From NCBI GenBank assembly GCA_021647375.1, contig JAKIUV010000068.1, positions 1 through 14,163 on the forward strand: a stretch of 14,163 nt of DNA, in the 5' to 3' direction. Under the pieces are notes generated by a model, which made no database searches, was not told the origin of the DNA, and was given only the letters and a program-made list of their open reading frames with translations. This document shows, one piece after another, positions 1 through 6,472 of this stretch (position 1 is its first letter; each line of letters begins with the position of its first letter). This stretch comes from Robiginitomaculum sp. (lineage in GTDB: Bacteria; Pseudomonadota; Alphaproteobacteria; Caulobacterales; Maricaulaceae). Both the position numbers and the translations under genes were made by a program.

Positions 1-246
1 TATGACGCCGTGCTGGCCATGTACCATGACCAAGGGCTTATCCCGGTAAAAACTCTAGATTTCCACGGCGGGGTCAACACAACCCTCGGCCTCCCCATCA
101 TACGCACATCCCCCGACCACGGCACGGCATTTGATATTGCGCGGAGCGGTGATAAGGCAAGACCAGATAGCTTAATCGCCGCCATTAAAACAGCGCGCAT
201 TATGGCGGATTGCCGGGAAAATTATAGGGCGCAGCATGACGGATGA
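1..246 (+). CDS. pdxA: 4-hydroxythreonine-4-phosphate dehydrogenase, C-terminal part (5' end outside window)
   Basis: This is the last ~81 codons of PdxA, which oxidises 4-phosphohydroxy-L-threonine with NAD in the DXP-dependent route to pyridoxal phosphate; it is a cytosolic, metal-dependent dimer. The frame is open from base 1. It shows the YHDQG motif and the DHGTA motif, which carry two of the three metal-binding histidines known in the family, plus the conserved GVNTTLGLP-IRTS stretch between them. The third histidine lies upstream of the window. The stop codon TGA at 244-246 overlaps the start of rsmA by 11 nt, the usual pdxA-rsmA coupling in Proteobacteria. No sign of damage in the visible part. 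Confidence 0.95.
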   Translation, partial: YDAVLAMYHDQGLIPVKTLDFHGGVNTTLGLPIIRTSPDHGTAFDIARSGDKARPDSLIAAIKTARIMADCRENYRAQHDG

Positions 247-1087
247 TCTCAACGACCTACCGCCCCTGCGGGATGTCTTGCAAAAGCACGGCCTATTCGC
301 CAAGAAAAGTCTGGGTCAACACTTTTTGCTCGACCTCAACCTAACCGATAAAATCGCGCGCCTCGCTGCGCCCCATCCGGCGGTTCTCGAAGTCGGCCCC
401 GGCCCCGGCGGATTAACCCGTTCTTTGTTGTTGGCTGGAGCGGAGCAAGTTTTCGCCGTGGAGAAAGACGAACGGTTTCTAGCCCCCCTACAGGACATTA
501 TTGATGCTTCAGATGGACGGCTTATGGTCAATAATACGGATGCCCTACGGGTAGATGCGGCGGAGCTAACGGATATTCGCCCACTGCGTATTTGTGCCAA
601 TTTGCCTTATAATGTCGGCACAAAATTGTTGATAAATTGGCTCACCGCTAAACCTGTATTTTGGGACCGCATGGTGTTGATGCTACAAAAAGAAGTAGCG
701 ATGCGCGTGGTCGCCGAGCCAGGCAGTAAAGCTTATGGCCGGCTCGCCGTACTGGCTGGTTCTATCGCCCACGGCCATATTTCTTTCGACATTCCCGCCA
801 GTGCTTTCACCCCGCCGCCCAAAGTCGACAGCGCCGTTATCGTTTTGGATATTCTACCCGAAGACCTGCGGTTCAAAGACCTTAAAACTCTCGCCCAAGT
901 CACCGCTGCCGCCTTCGGCCAACGCCGCAAAATGCTGCGCAAGTCGTTAAAGCAACTCGCGAACACTCGCGATATAAGCTTGGGTGATTGGCTAGAAAAA
1001 GCAGAGATAAACCCGACCGACAGGCCGGAGACCGTAGATATTAAAGGGTTTCATAGGCTGGCGGAAATTTTGGCACAACAGCATTAG
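236..1087 (+). CDS. rsmA: 16S rRNA (adenine(1518)-N6/adenine(1519)-N6)-dimethyltransferase
   Basis: RsmA/KsgA uses S-adenosylmethionine to dimethylate two adjacent adenines in the 3'-terminal hairpin of 16S rRNA late in small-subunit assembly. The 283-residue protein has the family's KSLGQHFL near residues 24-31, SAM-binding motif I (EVGPGPGGLT, residues 52-61), the catalytic NLPYNVGT motif (122-129), FTPPPKVDSAV (191-201) and the C-terminal FGQRRKMLRKSL segment (about 228-239). Length is normal for the family. The ATG at 236 lies inside the end of pdxA, with AGGG about 6 nt upstream as Shine-Dalgarno sequence, so translation is probably coupled. It converges on gmk with only 4 nt between the stop codons. 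Confidence 0.97.
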   Translation: MTDDLNDLPPLRDVLQKHGLFAKKSLGQHFLLDLNLTDKIARLAAPHPAVLEVGPGPGGLTRSLLLAGAEQVFAVEKDERFLAPLQDIIDASDGRLMVNNTDALRVDAAELTDIRPLRICANLPYNVGTKLLINWLTAKPVFWDRMVLMLQKEVAMRVVAEPGSKAYGRLAVLAGSIAHGHISFDIPASAFTPPPKVDSAVIVLDILPEDLRFKDLKTLAQVTAAAFGQRRKMLRKSLKQLANTRDISLGDWLEKAEINPTDRPETVDIKGFHRLAEILAQQH

Positions 1088-1091
1088 TGAC

Positions 1092-1757
1092 CTACCGCCC
1101 CTCGGTTAGCCCCTTGACAAAGGGGCCGAGCCACATTTGACGGCGGCGTTTCATGCGCTCTGCGGCGACGATTGTGCGGAGTTCTTCCATAGCAATATCC
1201 AGATGGTCATTGACAATAATATAGTCGTATTCTGCCCAATGGCTCATTTCGGATTCTGATTTTGCCATGCGTTTGGCAATGGTGGCAGCGCTGTCTTGGG
1301 CGCGGGTGTGCAGGCGTGTTTCCAGCTCGCGCTTGCTCGGCGGCAGGATAAATATCTTGACCAAATCATCACCTGCGGCTTGGGTTAATTGTTGCGCCCC
1401 TTGCCAGTCTATATCAAATAAAACATCCTTGCCGTCCGCCAATGCGGCTTCGACGGGCGCGCGCGGCGTACCGTAATAATTATCAAAGACTTTGGCATGT
1501 TCCAAAAACTCGCCGTCGTCTATCATGTCGGAAAACTTTGTTTTACCGATAAAATAATAATCCACACCCTCTGCCTCGCCCGAGCGCGGACGGCGGGTTG
1601 TCGCTGAAACCGACATGGTCATATTGGTGTTATCCGCCAGCAATTTACGGGTCATTGTGCTTTTCCCTGCGCCCGACGGCGAGGACAGAACCACCATCAA
1701 GCCACGGCGGTTTTGCTTTAACTTTGTTAAATCATTATTCGGCCCATTACTCAACAT
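1092..1757 (-). CDS. gmk: Guanylate kinase
   Basis: Guanylate kinase phosphorylates GMP to GDP with ATP, an essential cytosolic step in GTP and dGTP supply and in GMP salvage. The 221-residue protein has a P-loop SPSGAGKST (residues 26-34, K32), the GMP-binding TTRRPRSGE segment, a YYF and YYGTP stretch and the conserved DIDWQGAQQL motif. The P-loop begins with Ser where the classical motif has Gly, a change I recall as common in alphaproteobacterial enzymes. The ATG at 1757 overlaps the end of yicC by 11 nt and has GGGAG about 10 nt upstream, so I keep this start although another Met sits at residue 21. It is the last gene of the fabD-to-gmk block. Confidence 0.96.
   Translation of the reverse strand: MLSNGPNNDLTKLKQNRRGLMVVLSSPSGAGKSTMTRKLLADNTNMTMSVSATTRRPRSGEAEGVDYYFIGKTKFSDMIDDGEFLEHAKVFDNYYGTPRAPVEAALADGKDVLFDIDWQGAQQLTQAAGDDLVKIFILPPSKRELETRLHTRAQDSAATIAKRMAKSESEMSHWAEYDYIIVNDHLDIAMEELRTIVAAERMKRRRQMWLGPFVKGLTEGR
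1101..1130. other. Strong hairpin in the last codons of gmk, at the rsmA/gmk convergent junction
   Basis: CTCGG (1101-1105) pairs with CCGAG (1126-1130), and CCCCTT (1110-1115) pairs with AAGGGG (1120-1125) around a GACA loop, leaving a 4-nt bulge (TTAG). That gives 11 base pairs. It sits within the coding end of gmk and only 14 nt beyond the rsmA stop. There is no U-tract on either side, so it is not a standard intrinsic terminator. It could limit read-through between the convergent genes or protect 3' ends; that role is inference. Confidence 0.4.
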
Positions 1758-2646
1758 TGGCGGCTTGCTCCCTGAATTGTTCGGTTAGGCTTTTCATGTC
1801 CAGCCCAATTTGTGTCAGCTCTATATCCGTAGATTTAGAGCAAAGGGTGTTAATCTCGCGGATAAATTCTTGGCATAGAAAATCAAGTTTCCGCCCCACA
1901 GGCGACCCCGCTTTTAACAATGTTTTTGCTTGGTCGATATGGGCGTCCAGCCTGTCCAATTCCTCGCGAATATCGGCTTTTATAGCCAGTAATGTAGCTT
2001 CTTGCAGCAACTTATCTTGGGGTAAATCTTCGCTGAGTAACTCCATCATTTTTTGCTCGAACTTCTGTTTGATATTGCCCGCCAAAGCGCCCTCACAGAT
2101 ACGGGCTTTGGCAATCAACGCTTCAAACGCTTTCACATTCGATTTTAGTATTTTCGCCAATGCCTTACCCTCGATTGCGCGGGCTTGCATTAGGTTGGCT
2201 AGCATGTCGTCCAAGCTAACCATTACGGCTTTATTGCGGGCTTTAAATTTGGGGTCGGCGGCACTTTGCGTGCTCTCGCTAACCACGCCGCGCACCAGAT
2301 AAAGTCCGTCCATACGCGGTGGCAAAACTTGCGGATTTTGCTTATGCATCAAGGCCGCATTTTCAATCAATGTCTGCAACCAAACTTCATTAACGGCATA
2401 ATCATTGTCGCCGCTACTGGCGCTCATATCCAAATTAATTTGCAAATTTCCGCGCACCAAACCCGCCTTGACTTTACGGCGGATTAGCGGGTCAAGGCTT
2501 TCAAAACCCGCAGGCAAGCGCAGGCGCATGTCCAGGTTCTTACCGTTGACGGCGCGGACTTCCCACACCCATGTACTGTCTTCGAGCTGCGCTTCTACGC
2601 GGCCATATCCGGTCATGCTCATTAAGCACTTTGAGCGAAAACTCAT
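1747..2646 (-). CDS. yicC: YicC family endoribonuclease
   Basis: YicC-type proteins are RNases; in E. coli YicC has been linked to small RNA turnover. The N terminus carries the family hallmark SMTGYGR, followed by the WEVRAVNGKNLD-RLRLP region (N-terminal YicC domain). The C-terminal DUF1732-type domain contains REELDRLDAHI, GRKLDFLCQEFIREINTLCSK and the acidic end. The start needs care. The open frame reaches to 2748, but those extra residues are only the out-of-frame end of mltG. I choose the ATG at 2646, which shares ATGA with the mltG stop and suggests coupled translation. An ATG at 2622, immediately before SMTGYGR, matches the typical family length better and is a real alternative; neither has a strong Shine-Dalgarno sequence. 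The end overlaps gmk by 11 nt. Confidence 0.92.
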   Translation of the reverse strand: MSFRSKCLMSMTGYGRVEAQLEDSTWVWEVRAVNGKNLDMRLRLPAGFESLDPLIRRKVKAGLVRGNLQINLDMSASSGDNDYAVNEVWLQTLIENAALMHKQNPQVLPPRMDGLYLVRGVVSESTQSAADPKFKARNKAVMVSLDDMLANLMQARAIEGKALAKILKSNVKAFEALIAKARICEGALAGNIKQKFEQKMMELLSEDLPQDKLLQEATLLAIKADIREELDRLDAHIDQAKTLLKAGSPVGRKLDFLCQEFIREINTLCSKSTDIELTQIGLDMKSLTEQFREQAANVE

Positions 2647-3797
2647 TTGCCTGAAGCTTTCTTTTCTTGAGCTTTCTCTTCTTGGGCTTTCTTCTCTTTT
2701 GCCCGTTTTTGCGCGGCACGCTTGCGGCTTCTCTCGACTTTGCGCCATTTCTTCACATTGCTATTATGTTCACGCAGGGTTTTGGCGAAGACATGGCCAC
2801 CCGTACCGTCGGCCACAAAGAAAATATCTTCGGTTTCCATCGGGTTCATCACCGCCGCTAGAGCCGCCCTTCCCGGATTGCAAATCGGGGTTTTGGGCAA
2901 GCGCGGTATTTGGTAAGTATTCCAATCGGTCTTGCGGTCTATTTCGGAACGGCGCAATCCGCGCCCAAGCTTTTCCCCGCCTGTAATACCGTAAATAATC
3001 GTCGGGTCGGATTCCAACCGCATACCCTTATTGAGCCGATTTATAAACACCCCGGCCACATGCCGACGCTCGCTCCCGACCCCGGTTTCTTTCTCGACGA
3101 TAGACGCCAAAATTATGGCCTCATATTTTGTCTTGATCGGCAGGTCGAGCGCTCGATCTTCCCATAACTCGTCCACCAATGCTTCTTGCTCGGCTCGCAT
3201 TTTCTTGACCAAAGCCGTCTTGGTCATAGACTTGGGCAACATATAGGTTTCCGGCAGTAATGTGCCCTCTGGCGGGGTCTTTGGATTGTCACCAGGGATA
3301 ATACCGCTCGCAGATATTTTGCGGATAATTTGTGCGCTGGTTAGCCCCTCAGCAAATGTAATCGGGTATAGAATAGCTTGCCCGTCCGTGAGAATTTCGT
3401 AGACATCACGCATACTAGCTTCCGGTGGGATTGCATATTCGCCAGTTTTGAGATTAGCTTGTCCACCGTCAAATTGTACAAACATTTTAAACGTGCCCGA
3501 ACTACTGATAACGCCCTCGTCCTTGAGCTTGCTGGCAATGCTCGACAGCCCCGAGCCTTTTTTAATCTCGAACACTTGCTCGGCTTGCAACGGCCCATCA
3601 TTGATATAGCTGTATTTCATAATGGCATAGCCGATGAAAACAAATGCCGTAGAGAATGAAATGAAGGTAATCATTAGCATTGTCGCAAGGCCGAAAGCGT
3701 GGCGCTTGGTCAGGCTGTTTTCTTGGCCGTTCTTTGGGCCGTCTTCTGGCGGCTCTATATCGTCGGGATTCGCTTTTGGGAGATTCTTTTGGGTCAT
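2643..3797 (-). CDS. mltG: Endolytic murein transglycosylase
   Basis: MltG cleaves nascent glycan strands in the periplasm while anchored in the inner membrane, setting glycan chain length. The 384-residue protein has an acidic cytoplasmic head (residues 1-30), one transmembrane segment (about 34-56), a LysM-like region with VFEIKKGSGL (about 75-100), then the YceG catalytic domain. The LPETY motif is at 181-185, the catalytic glutamate is E235 in ASIVEKETG, and FINRL and DPTIIYG follow. The last 35 residues are a Lys/Ala/Glu-rich tail of near-repeats (KKAQEEKAQEKKA) beyond the usual end of the domain. It starts 9 nt after fabF, and its stop overlaps the chosen yicC start. The fabF-mltG neighbourhood is common in Proteobacteria. 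Confidence 0.96.
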   Translation of the reverse strand: MTQKNLPKANPDDIEPPEDGPKNGQENSLTKRHAFGLATMLMITFISFSTAFVFIGYAIMKYSYINDGPLQAEQVFEIKKGSGLSSIASKLKDEGVISSSGTFKMFVQFDGGQANLKTGEYAIPPEASMRDVYEILTDGQAILYPITFAEGLTSAQIIRKISASGIIPGDNPKTPPEGTLLPETYMLPKSMTKTALVKKMRAEQEALVDELWEDRALDLPIKTKYEAIILASIVEKETGVGSERRHVAGVFINRLNKGMRLESDPTIIYGITGGEKLGRGLRRSEIDRKTDWNTYQIPRLPKTPICNPGRAALAAVMNPMETEDIFFVADGTGGHVFAKTLREHNSNVKKWRKVERSRKRAAQKRAKEKKAQEEKAQEKKASGK

Positions 3798-3806
3798 TAC
3801 CCAACC

Positions 3807-5114
3807 CTAGTCATTGTTCGGCAATTCTGCAAAGATTAAAGATGCATTAGTGCCGCCAAAACCAAAGGAGTTGGACAAAGCCGTTTTCACTTGCTTCTCT
3901 TGCGCCTGCCAAGGCACCAAATCTATTTTCGTATCGAAACTTGGATTGTCTAAATTTAAGGTCGGCGGCAATTTATTATCCCGCACAGCAAGGATAGAAA
4001 AAACCGCTTCAATAGCCCCCGCCGCACCGAGCAAATGCCCGGTTGACGATTTGGTCGCAGACATATGCAGGCCGTCCGCAACACCGCCGAATAATCGCTC
4101 GACGGCCTTAACTTCAATCTCGTCGCCCATAGGGGTCGATGTGCCGTGGGCATTGACATAATCAATATCGGCGGGTGTCATGCCCGCGCCGTTCAAAGCC
4201 ATTTGCATAGCCCGGTAGCCGCCGTCGCCGTCCGGCGCAGGCGAGGTGATATGATAGGCGTCGCCCGATAGGCCGTAGCCTTTAAACTCAGCGTATATTT
4301 TTGCCCCGCGCGCGACCGCGTGTTCGTATTCTTCGAGGACAAGTGCACCAGCCCCCTCGCCCATTAAAAACCCGTCCCGGTCTTTGTCGTAAGGACGCGA
4401 AGCGGCTTCGGGCATATCGTTAAAACCTGTGGTCATAGCCCGCGCCGCCACAAAGCCTGCGATACCGAGCCGGCATATTGCCGATTCCGCACCGCCTGCC
4501 ACCATAACATCTGCATCACCGCGCTCTATCATCCGCGCCGCATCACCAATGGCATGAGCGCCCGTGGCACAAGCGGTCACAACACTATGGTTGGGGCCTT
4601 TAAAGCCGTGGCGAATAGAGATATGCCCCGATGCCAAATTGATCAACATGGAGGGTATTATAAAGGGGCTGAGCCGTCTTGGGCCTCGTTCTTTGAGGGT
4701 TATAGAGGCGTCATATGTTGTCTGCAAACCACCAATACCCGAGCCAAATACCACGCCTGTGCGGGCTTGCGTATCTGTGTCTTCAGGATCAATAGACCAA
4801 CCAGAATCCTTGATAGCTTCATCAGATGCGGCAATACCAAAGAGAATAAATTCGTCTATGCGGCGCTGGTCGCGCTTGGAAAGTGTATCATCGGGGTTAA
4901 ATGTCCCCACACTGTCCGGGCCGCCGCCGCCGCGCCCGCAAGTGCGCGGAACCATGGCGGCTATTTGACAGCCCAGATCATCAGTTTCAAAATGTTCAAT
5001 CCGGCCTGCGCCAGATTTACCGGCGAGTATATTGCTCCATACAGTGTCGACCCCTGCGCCCAAAGGCGTCACGAGACCTAATCCTGTAACAACTACCCGC
5101 CGATTTTTATCCAT
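3807..5114 (-). CDS. fabF: Beta-ketoacyl-[acyl-carrier-protein] synthase II
   Basis: FabF condenses malonyl-ACP with a growing acyl-ACP in type II fatty acid synthesis and is the enzyme that elongates palmitoleoyl chains. The 435-residue protein has the complete Cys-His-His set: C182 in VVTACATGAH, H323 in NAHGTSTPMGD and H360 in KSSTGHLLGAAGA, with K355 also present, and the Gly-rich FGFGGTNAS at about 417-424. Residues 57-70 form a Gly-rich stretch (CGRGGGGPDSVG) that looks longer than the matching loop in alphaproteobacterial homologues as I remember them. The ATG at 5114 lies 14 nt after the acpP stop; the Shine-Dalgarno sequence is poor, so coupling with acpP is likely. Confidence 0.97.
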   Translation of the reverse strand: MDKNRRVVVTGLGLVTPLGAGVDTVWSNILAGKSGAGRIEHFETDDLGCQIAAMVPRTCGRGGGGPDSVGTFNPDDTLSKRDQRRIDEFILFGIAASDEAIKDSGWSIDPEDTDTQARTGVVFGSGIGGLQTTYDASITLKERGPRRLSPFIIPSMLINLASGHISIRHGFKGPNHSVVTACATGAHAIGDAARMIERGDADVMVAGGAESAICRLGIAGFVAARAMTTGFNDMPEAASRPYDKDRDGFLMGEGAGALVLEEYEHAVARGAKIYAEFKGYGLSGDAYHITSPAPDGDGGYRAMQMALNGAGMTPADIDYVNAHGTSTPMGDEIEVKAVERLFGGVADGLHMSATKSSTGHLLGAAGAIEAVFSILAVRDNKLPPTLNLDNPSFDTKIDLVPWQAQEKQVKTALSNSFGFGGTNASLIFAELPNND

Positions 5115-5128
5115 TTTTCAGGTGCGAC

Positions 5129-5365
5129 CTAAGCCGTAGCTTCTGTGATGAATTTAACGGCATCGCCAACCGTTTGGATGGTTTCTGCGGCATCATCAGG
5201 AATTTCAATATCAAACTCCTCTTCGAAAGCCATAACAAGCTCTACATTGTCGAGGCTATCAGCGCCCAGATCTTCAATAAAGTTTGCTGTTGGGGTTACT
5301 TTGTCTTCCTCTACGTCGAGGTGTTCAACAACCATTTTGCTTACGCGGCTAAGTACGTCTGACAT
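5129..5365 (-). CDS. acpP: Acyl carrier protein
   Basis: AcpP carries acyl intermediates of fatty acid (and lipid A) synthesis on a 4'-phosphopantetheine arm. The 78-residue acidic protein has the canonical DSL attachment site, with S37 in GADSLDNVEL, followed by the acidic recognition helix (VMAFEEEFDIEIPDDAAE). Length and composition are typical. AAAGGA lies 7 nt before the ATG, a strong ribosome binding site that fits a very abundant protein. It lies between fabG and fabF with a 154-nt gap upstream that may carry its own promoter. Confidence 0.98.
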   Translation of the reverse strand: MSDVLSRVSKMVVEHLDVEEDKVTPTANFIEDLGADSLDNVELVMAFEEEFDIEIPDDAAETIQTVGDAVKFITEATA

Positions 5366-5401
5366 ATGATATCCTTTATGTTGCCAATTCGCTTATATGC
5401 A

Positions 5402-5429
5402 ATGTTAGAACTCCCCATAGATAATTCAA
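5402..5429 (-). promoter_or_regulatory. Candidate acpP promoter
   Basis: On the minus strand, TTGAAT (5424-5429) and TAACAT (5402-5407) lie 16 nt apart, each matching 4 of 6 positions of the sigma-70-type consensus. A start about 7 nt on would leave a leader of about 30 nt to acpP. The 154-nt gap in an otherwise close-packed block, and the high ACP demand, make an internal promoter plausible. The match itself is weak. Confidence 0.3.
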
Positions 5430-5491
5430 GGGGCTATCCTAACAAACGGCGCCCGATTAGCACACGATTCTCACAATAGCCAGTCTAAAGG

Positions 5492-5506
5492 TGCAGTTTT
5501 TTACTG
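5492..5506 (-). terminator. Small hairpin after fabG (weak terminator or processing site)
   Basis: GCAGT and ACTGC form a 5-bp stem around five T/A bases, 14 nt after the fabG stop on the minus strand, followed by TTTAG rather than a true U-run. It could give partial termination between fabG and acpP, or mark an mRNA processing point. Weak by itself. Confidence 0.2.
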
Positions 5507-5519
5507 CTAAATTCCCCCA

Positions 5520-6260
5520 CTAAATCATAGCCATGCCGCCGTTTACGTGCAGGGTTTGGCCTGTGATGTAGTTGGCTTCGTCGGACGCTAAATAGAGCGC
5601 AGCATTTGCAATGTCCTCGCCTGTGCCTAATTTGCCCGCCGGGATTTTTGTTAATATGGCTTCGGTTTGTTTTTCGCTCAGGACTTCCGTCATGGGTGAT
5701 GCAATAAAACCCGGCGCAATACAATTGGCCGTAATGCCGCGCACGGCGACCTCTGCGGCCAGGGATTTTGTAAAGCCAATCATGCCAGCTTTGGACGCCG
5801 CGTAATTGGCTTGGCCGGGGTTTCCTGTGACGCCGACCACCGAAGTAATCCCGATAATCCGTCCCCAACGGGCTTTCATCATACCGCGCATACAGGCTTT
5901 AGTCAGGCGGAAATAGGCTTCGAGATTGACTTTTTGCACCAAATTCCAATCATCCGGCTTCATGCGCATAAGAAGCCCATCTCGTGTCAGGCCAGCGTTA
6001 GATACTAATATATCCACCGGACCGTCCATAAGCTCTGCGGCTTGTTTTGGCAGCGCATCAACCGCATCACCGTCCGAAAGATTACACGGCGCAACAAAGG
6101 CACCTGCACCCAGTTCTGCGGCCAGTTCTTCGAGCTTCTCCGCCCGCGTGCCAGACAATGTCACCAACGCGCCTTGTTTATGTAAAAGCCGCGCAATATC
6201 GCCGCCGAGACCACCCGTAGCACCTGTAACCAATGCCCTATGTCCTGTAAGATTAAACAT
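5520..6260 (-). CDS. fabG: 3-oxoacyl-[acyl-carrier-protein] reductase
   Basis: FabG reduces 3-ketoacyl-ACP to 3-hydroxyacyl-ACP with NADPH. The 246-residue protein is a classical short-chain dehydrogenase: cofactor-binding TGATGGLG (12-19), NAG (88-90), N112, S140, Y153 and K157 (YAASK), completing the Asn-Ser-Tyr-Lys set, and the PGFI motif after the active site. It ends in HVNGGMAMI, the FabG-specific C terminus, which together with the fabD/acpP/fabF context favours FabG over another SDR. AAGGAA lies 6 nt before the ATG. The leader between fabD and this start is filled by a palindromic repeat element. Confidence 0.97.
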   Translation of the reverse strand: MFNLTGHRALVTGATGGLGGDIARLLHKQGALVTLSGTRAEKLEELAAELGAGAFVAPCNLSDGDAVDALPKQAAELMDGPVDILVSNAGLTRDGLLMRMKPDDWNLVQKVNLEAYFRLTKACMRGMMKARWGRIIGITSVVGVTGNPGQANYAASKAGMIGFTKSLAAEVAVRGITANCIAPGFIASPMTEVLSEKQTEAILTKIPAGKLGTGEDIANAALYLASDEANYITGQTLHVNGGMAMI

Positions 6261-6286
6261 GTTTTATTCCTTATTTTTTATTTCTC

Positions 6287-6459
6287 CTTCCCCCATTTTT
6301 TATGGGGGAAGTACCCTCTTCTTAGAGGGGGATGGGGGCGCGCACCTCTTGTGCGCTTTTGAGTTTTCGTCGTCTGCTATTGCTTCGTAGCGTACAAGGG
6401 CACGCGCCCCCATCGCCTACGCTACGCTTCGGCACTTCCCCCACAAGAGGTGGGGGAAG
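6287..6459. repeat. REP/BIME-like paired palindromic element between fabD and fabG
   Basis: The 173-bp element is two REP-like units in inverted orientation. Left unit, plus strand: a perfect 10-bp hairpin CTTCCCCCAT / ATGGGGGAAG (6287-6296 and 6302-6311), a 19-nt spacer with its own hairpin (CCCTCT 6314-6319 / AGAGGG 6324-6329), then GATGGGGGCGCG (6331-6342). Right unit, minus strand: a perfect 10-bp hairpin (6435-6444 and 6450-6459), a 20-nt spacer, then GATGGGGGCGCG (plus-strand CGCGCCCCCATC, 6403-6414). The shared order hairpin-spacer-GATGGGGGCGCG in both halves shows they are copies of one unit. No coding sequence lies inside. Such units are usually dispersed in a genome; no other copy is seen in this window. 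Confidence 0.8.
6340..6360 (+). other. GCGCAC/GTGCGC hairpin with T-run inside the repeat element
   Basis: GCGCAC (6340-6345) and GTGCGC (6351-6356) form a perfect 6-bp stem with loop CTCTT, followed by TTTT on the plus strand. It looks like a short intrinsic terminator pointing against the fab operon, so it could stop antisense transcripts. Its loop sequence recurs in reverse complement at the right-hand hairpin of the same element. Confidence 0.35.
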
Positions 6460-6472
6460 AAAGTTAGCAAAT

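Noticed and set aside
1598..2302. Open frame of 234 codons on the plus strand opposite gmk and yicC
   Set aside because: It spans the antisense of two well-recognised genes, has no recognisable protein features and no ribosome binding site, and crosses the gmk/yicC junction.
2647..2748. N-terminal extension of yicC to 2748
   Set aside because: The extra residues are the mltG low-complexity tail read in another frame; family homology begins at SMTGYGR.
6287..6459. CRISPR array or set of ordinary intrinsic terminators
   Set aside because: There are no regularly spaced direct repeats with unique spacers; the units are inverted, and the main hairpins lack a following U-run in the direction of transcription.
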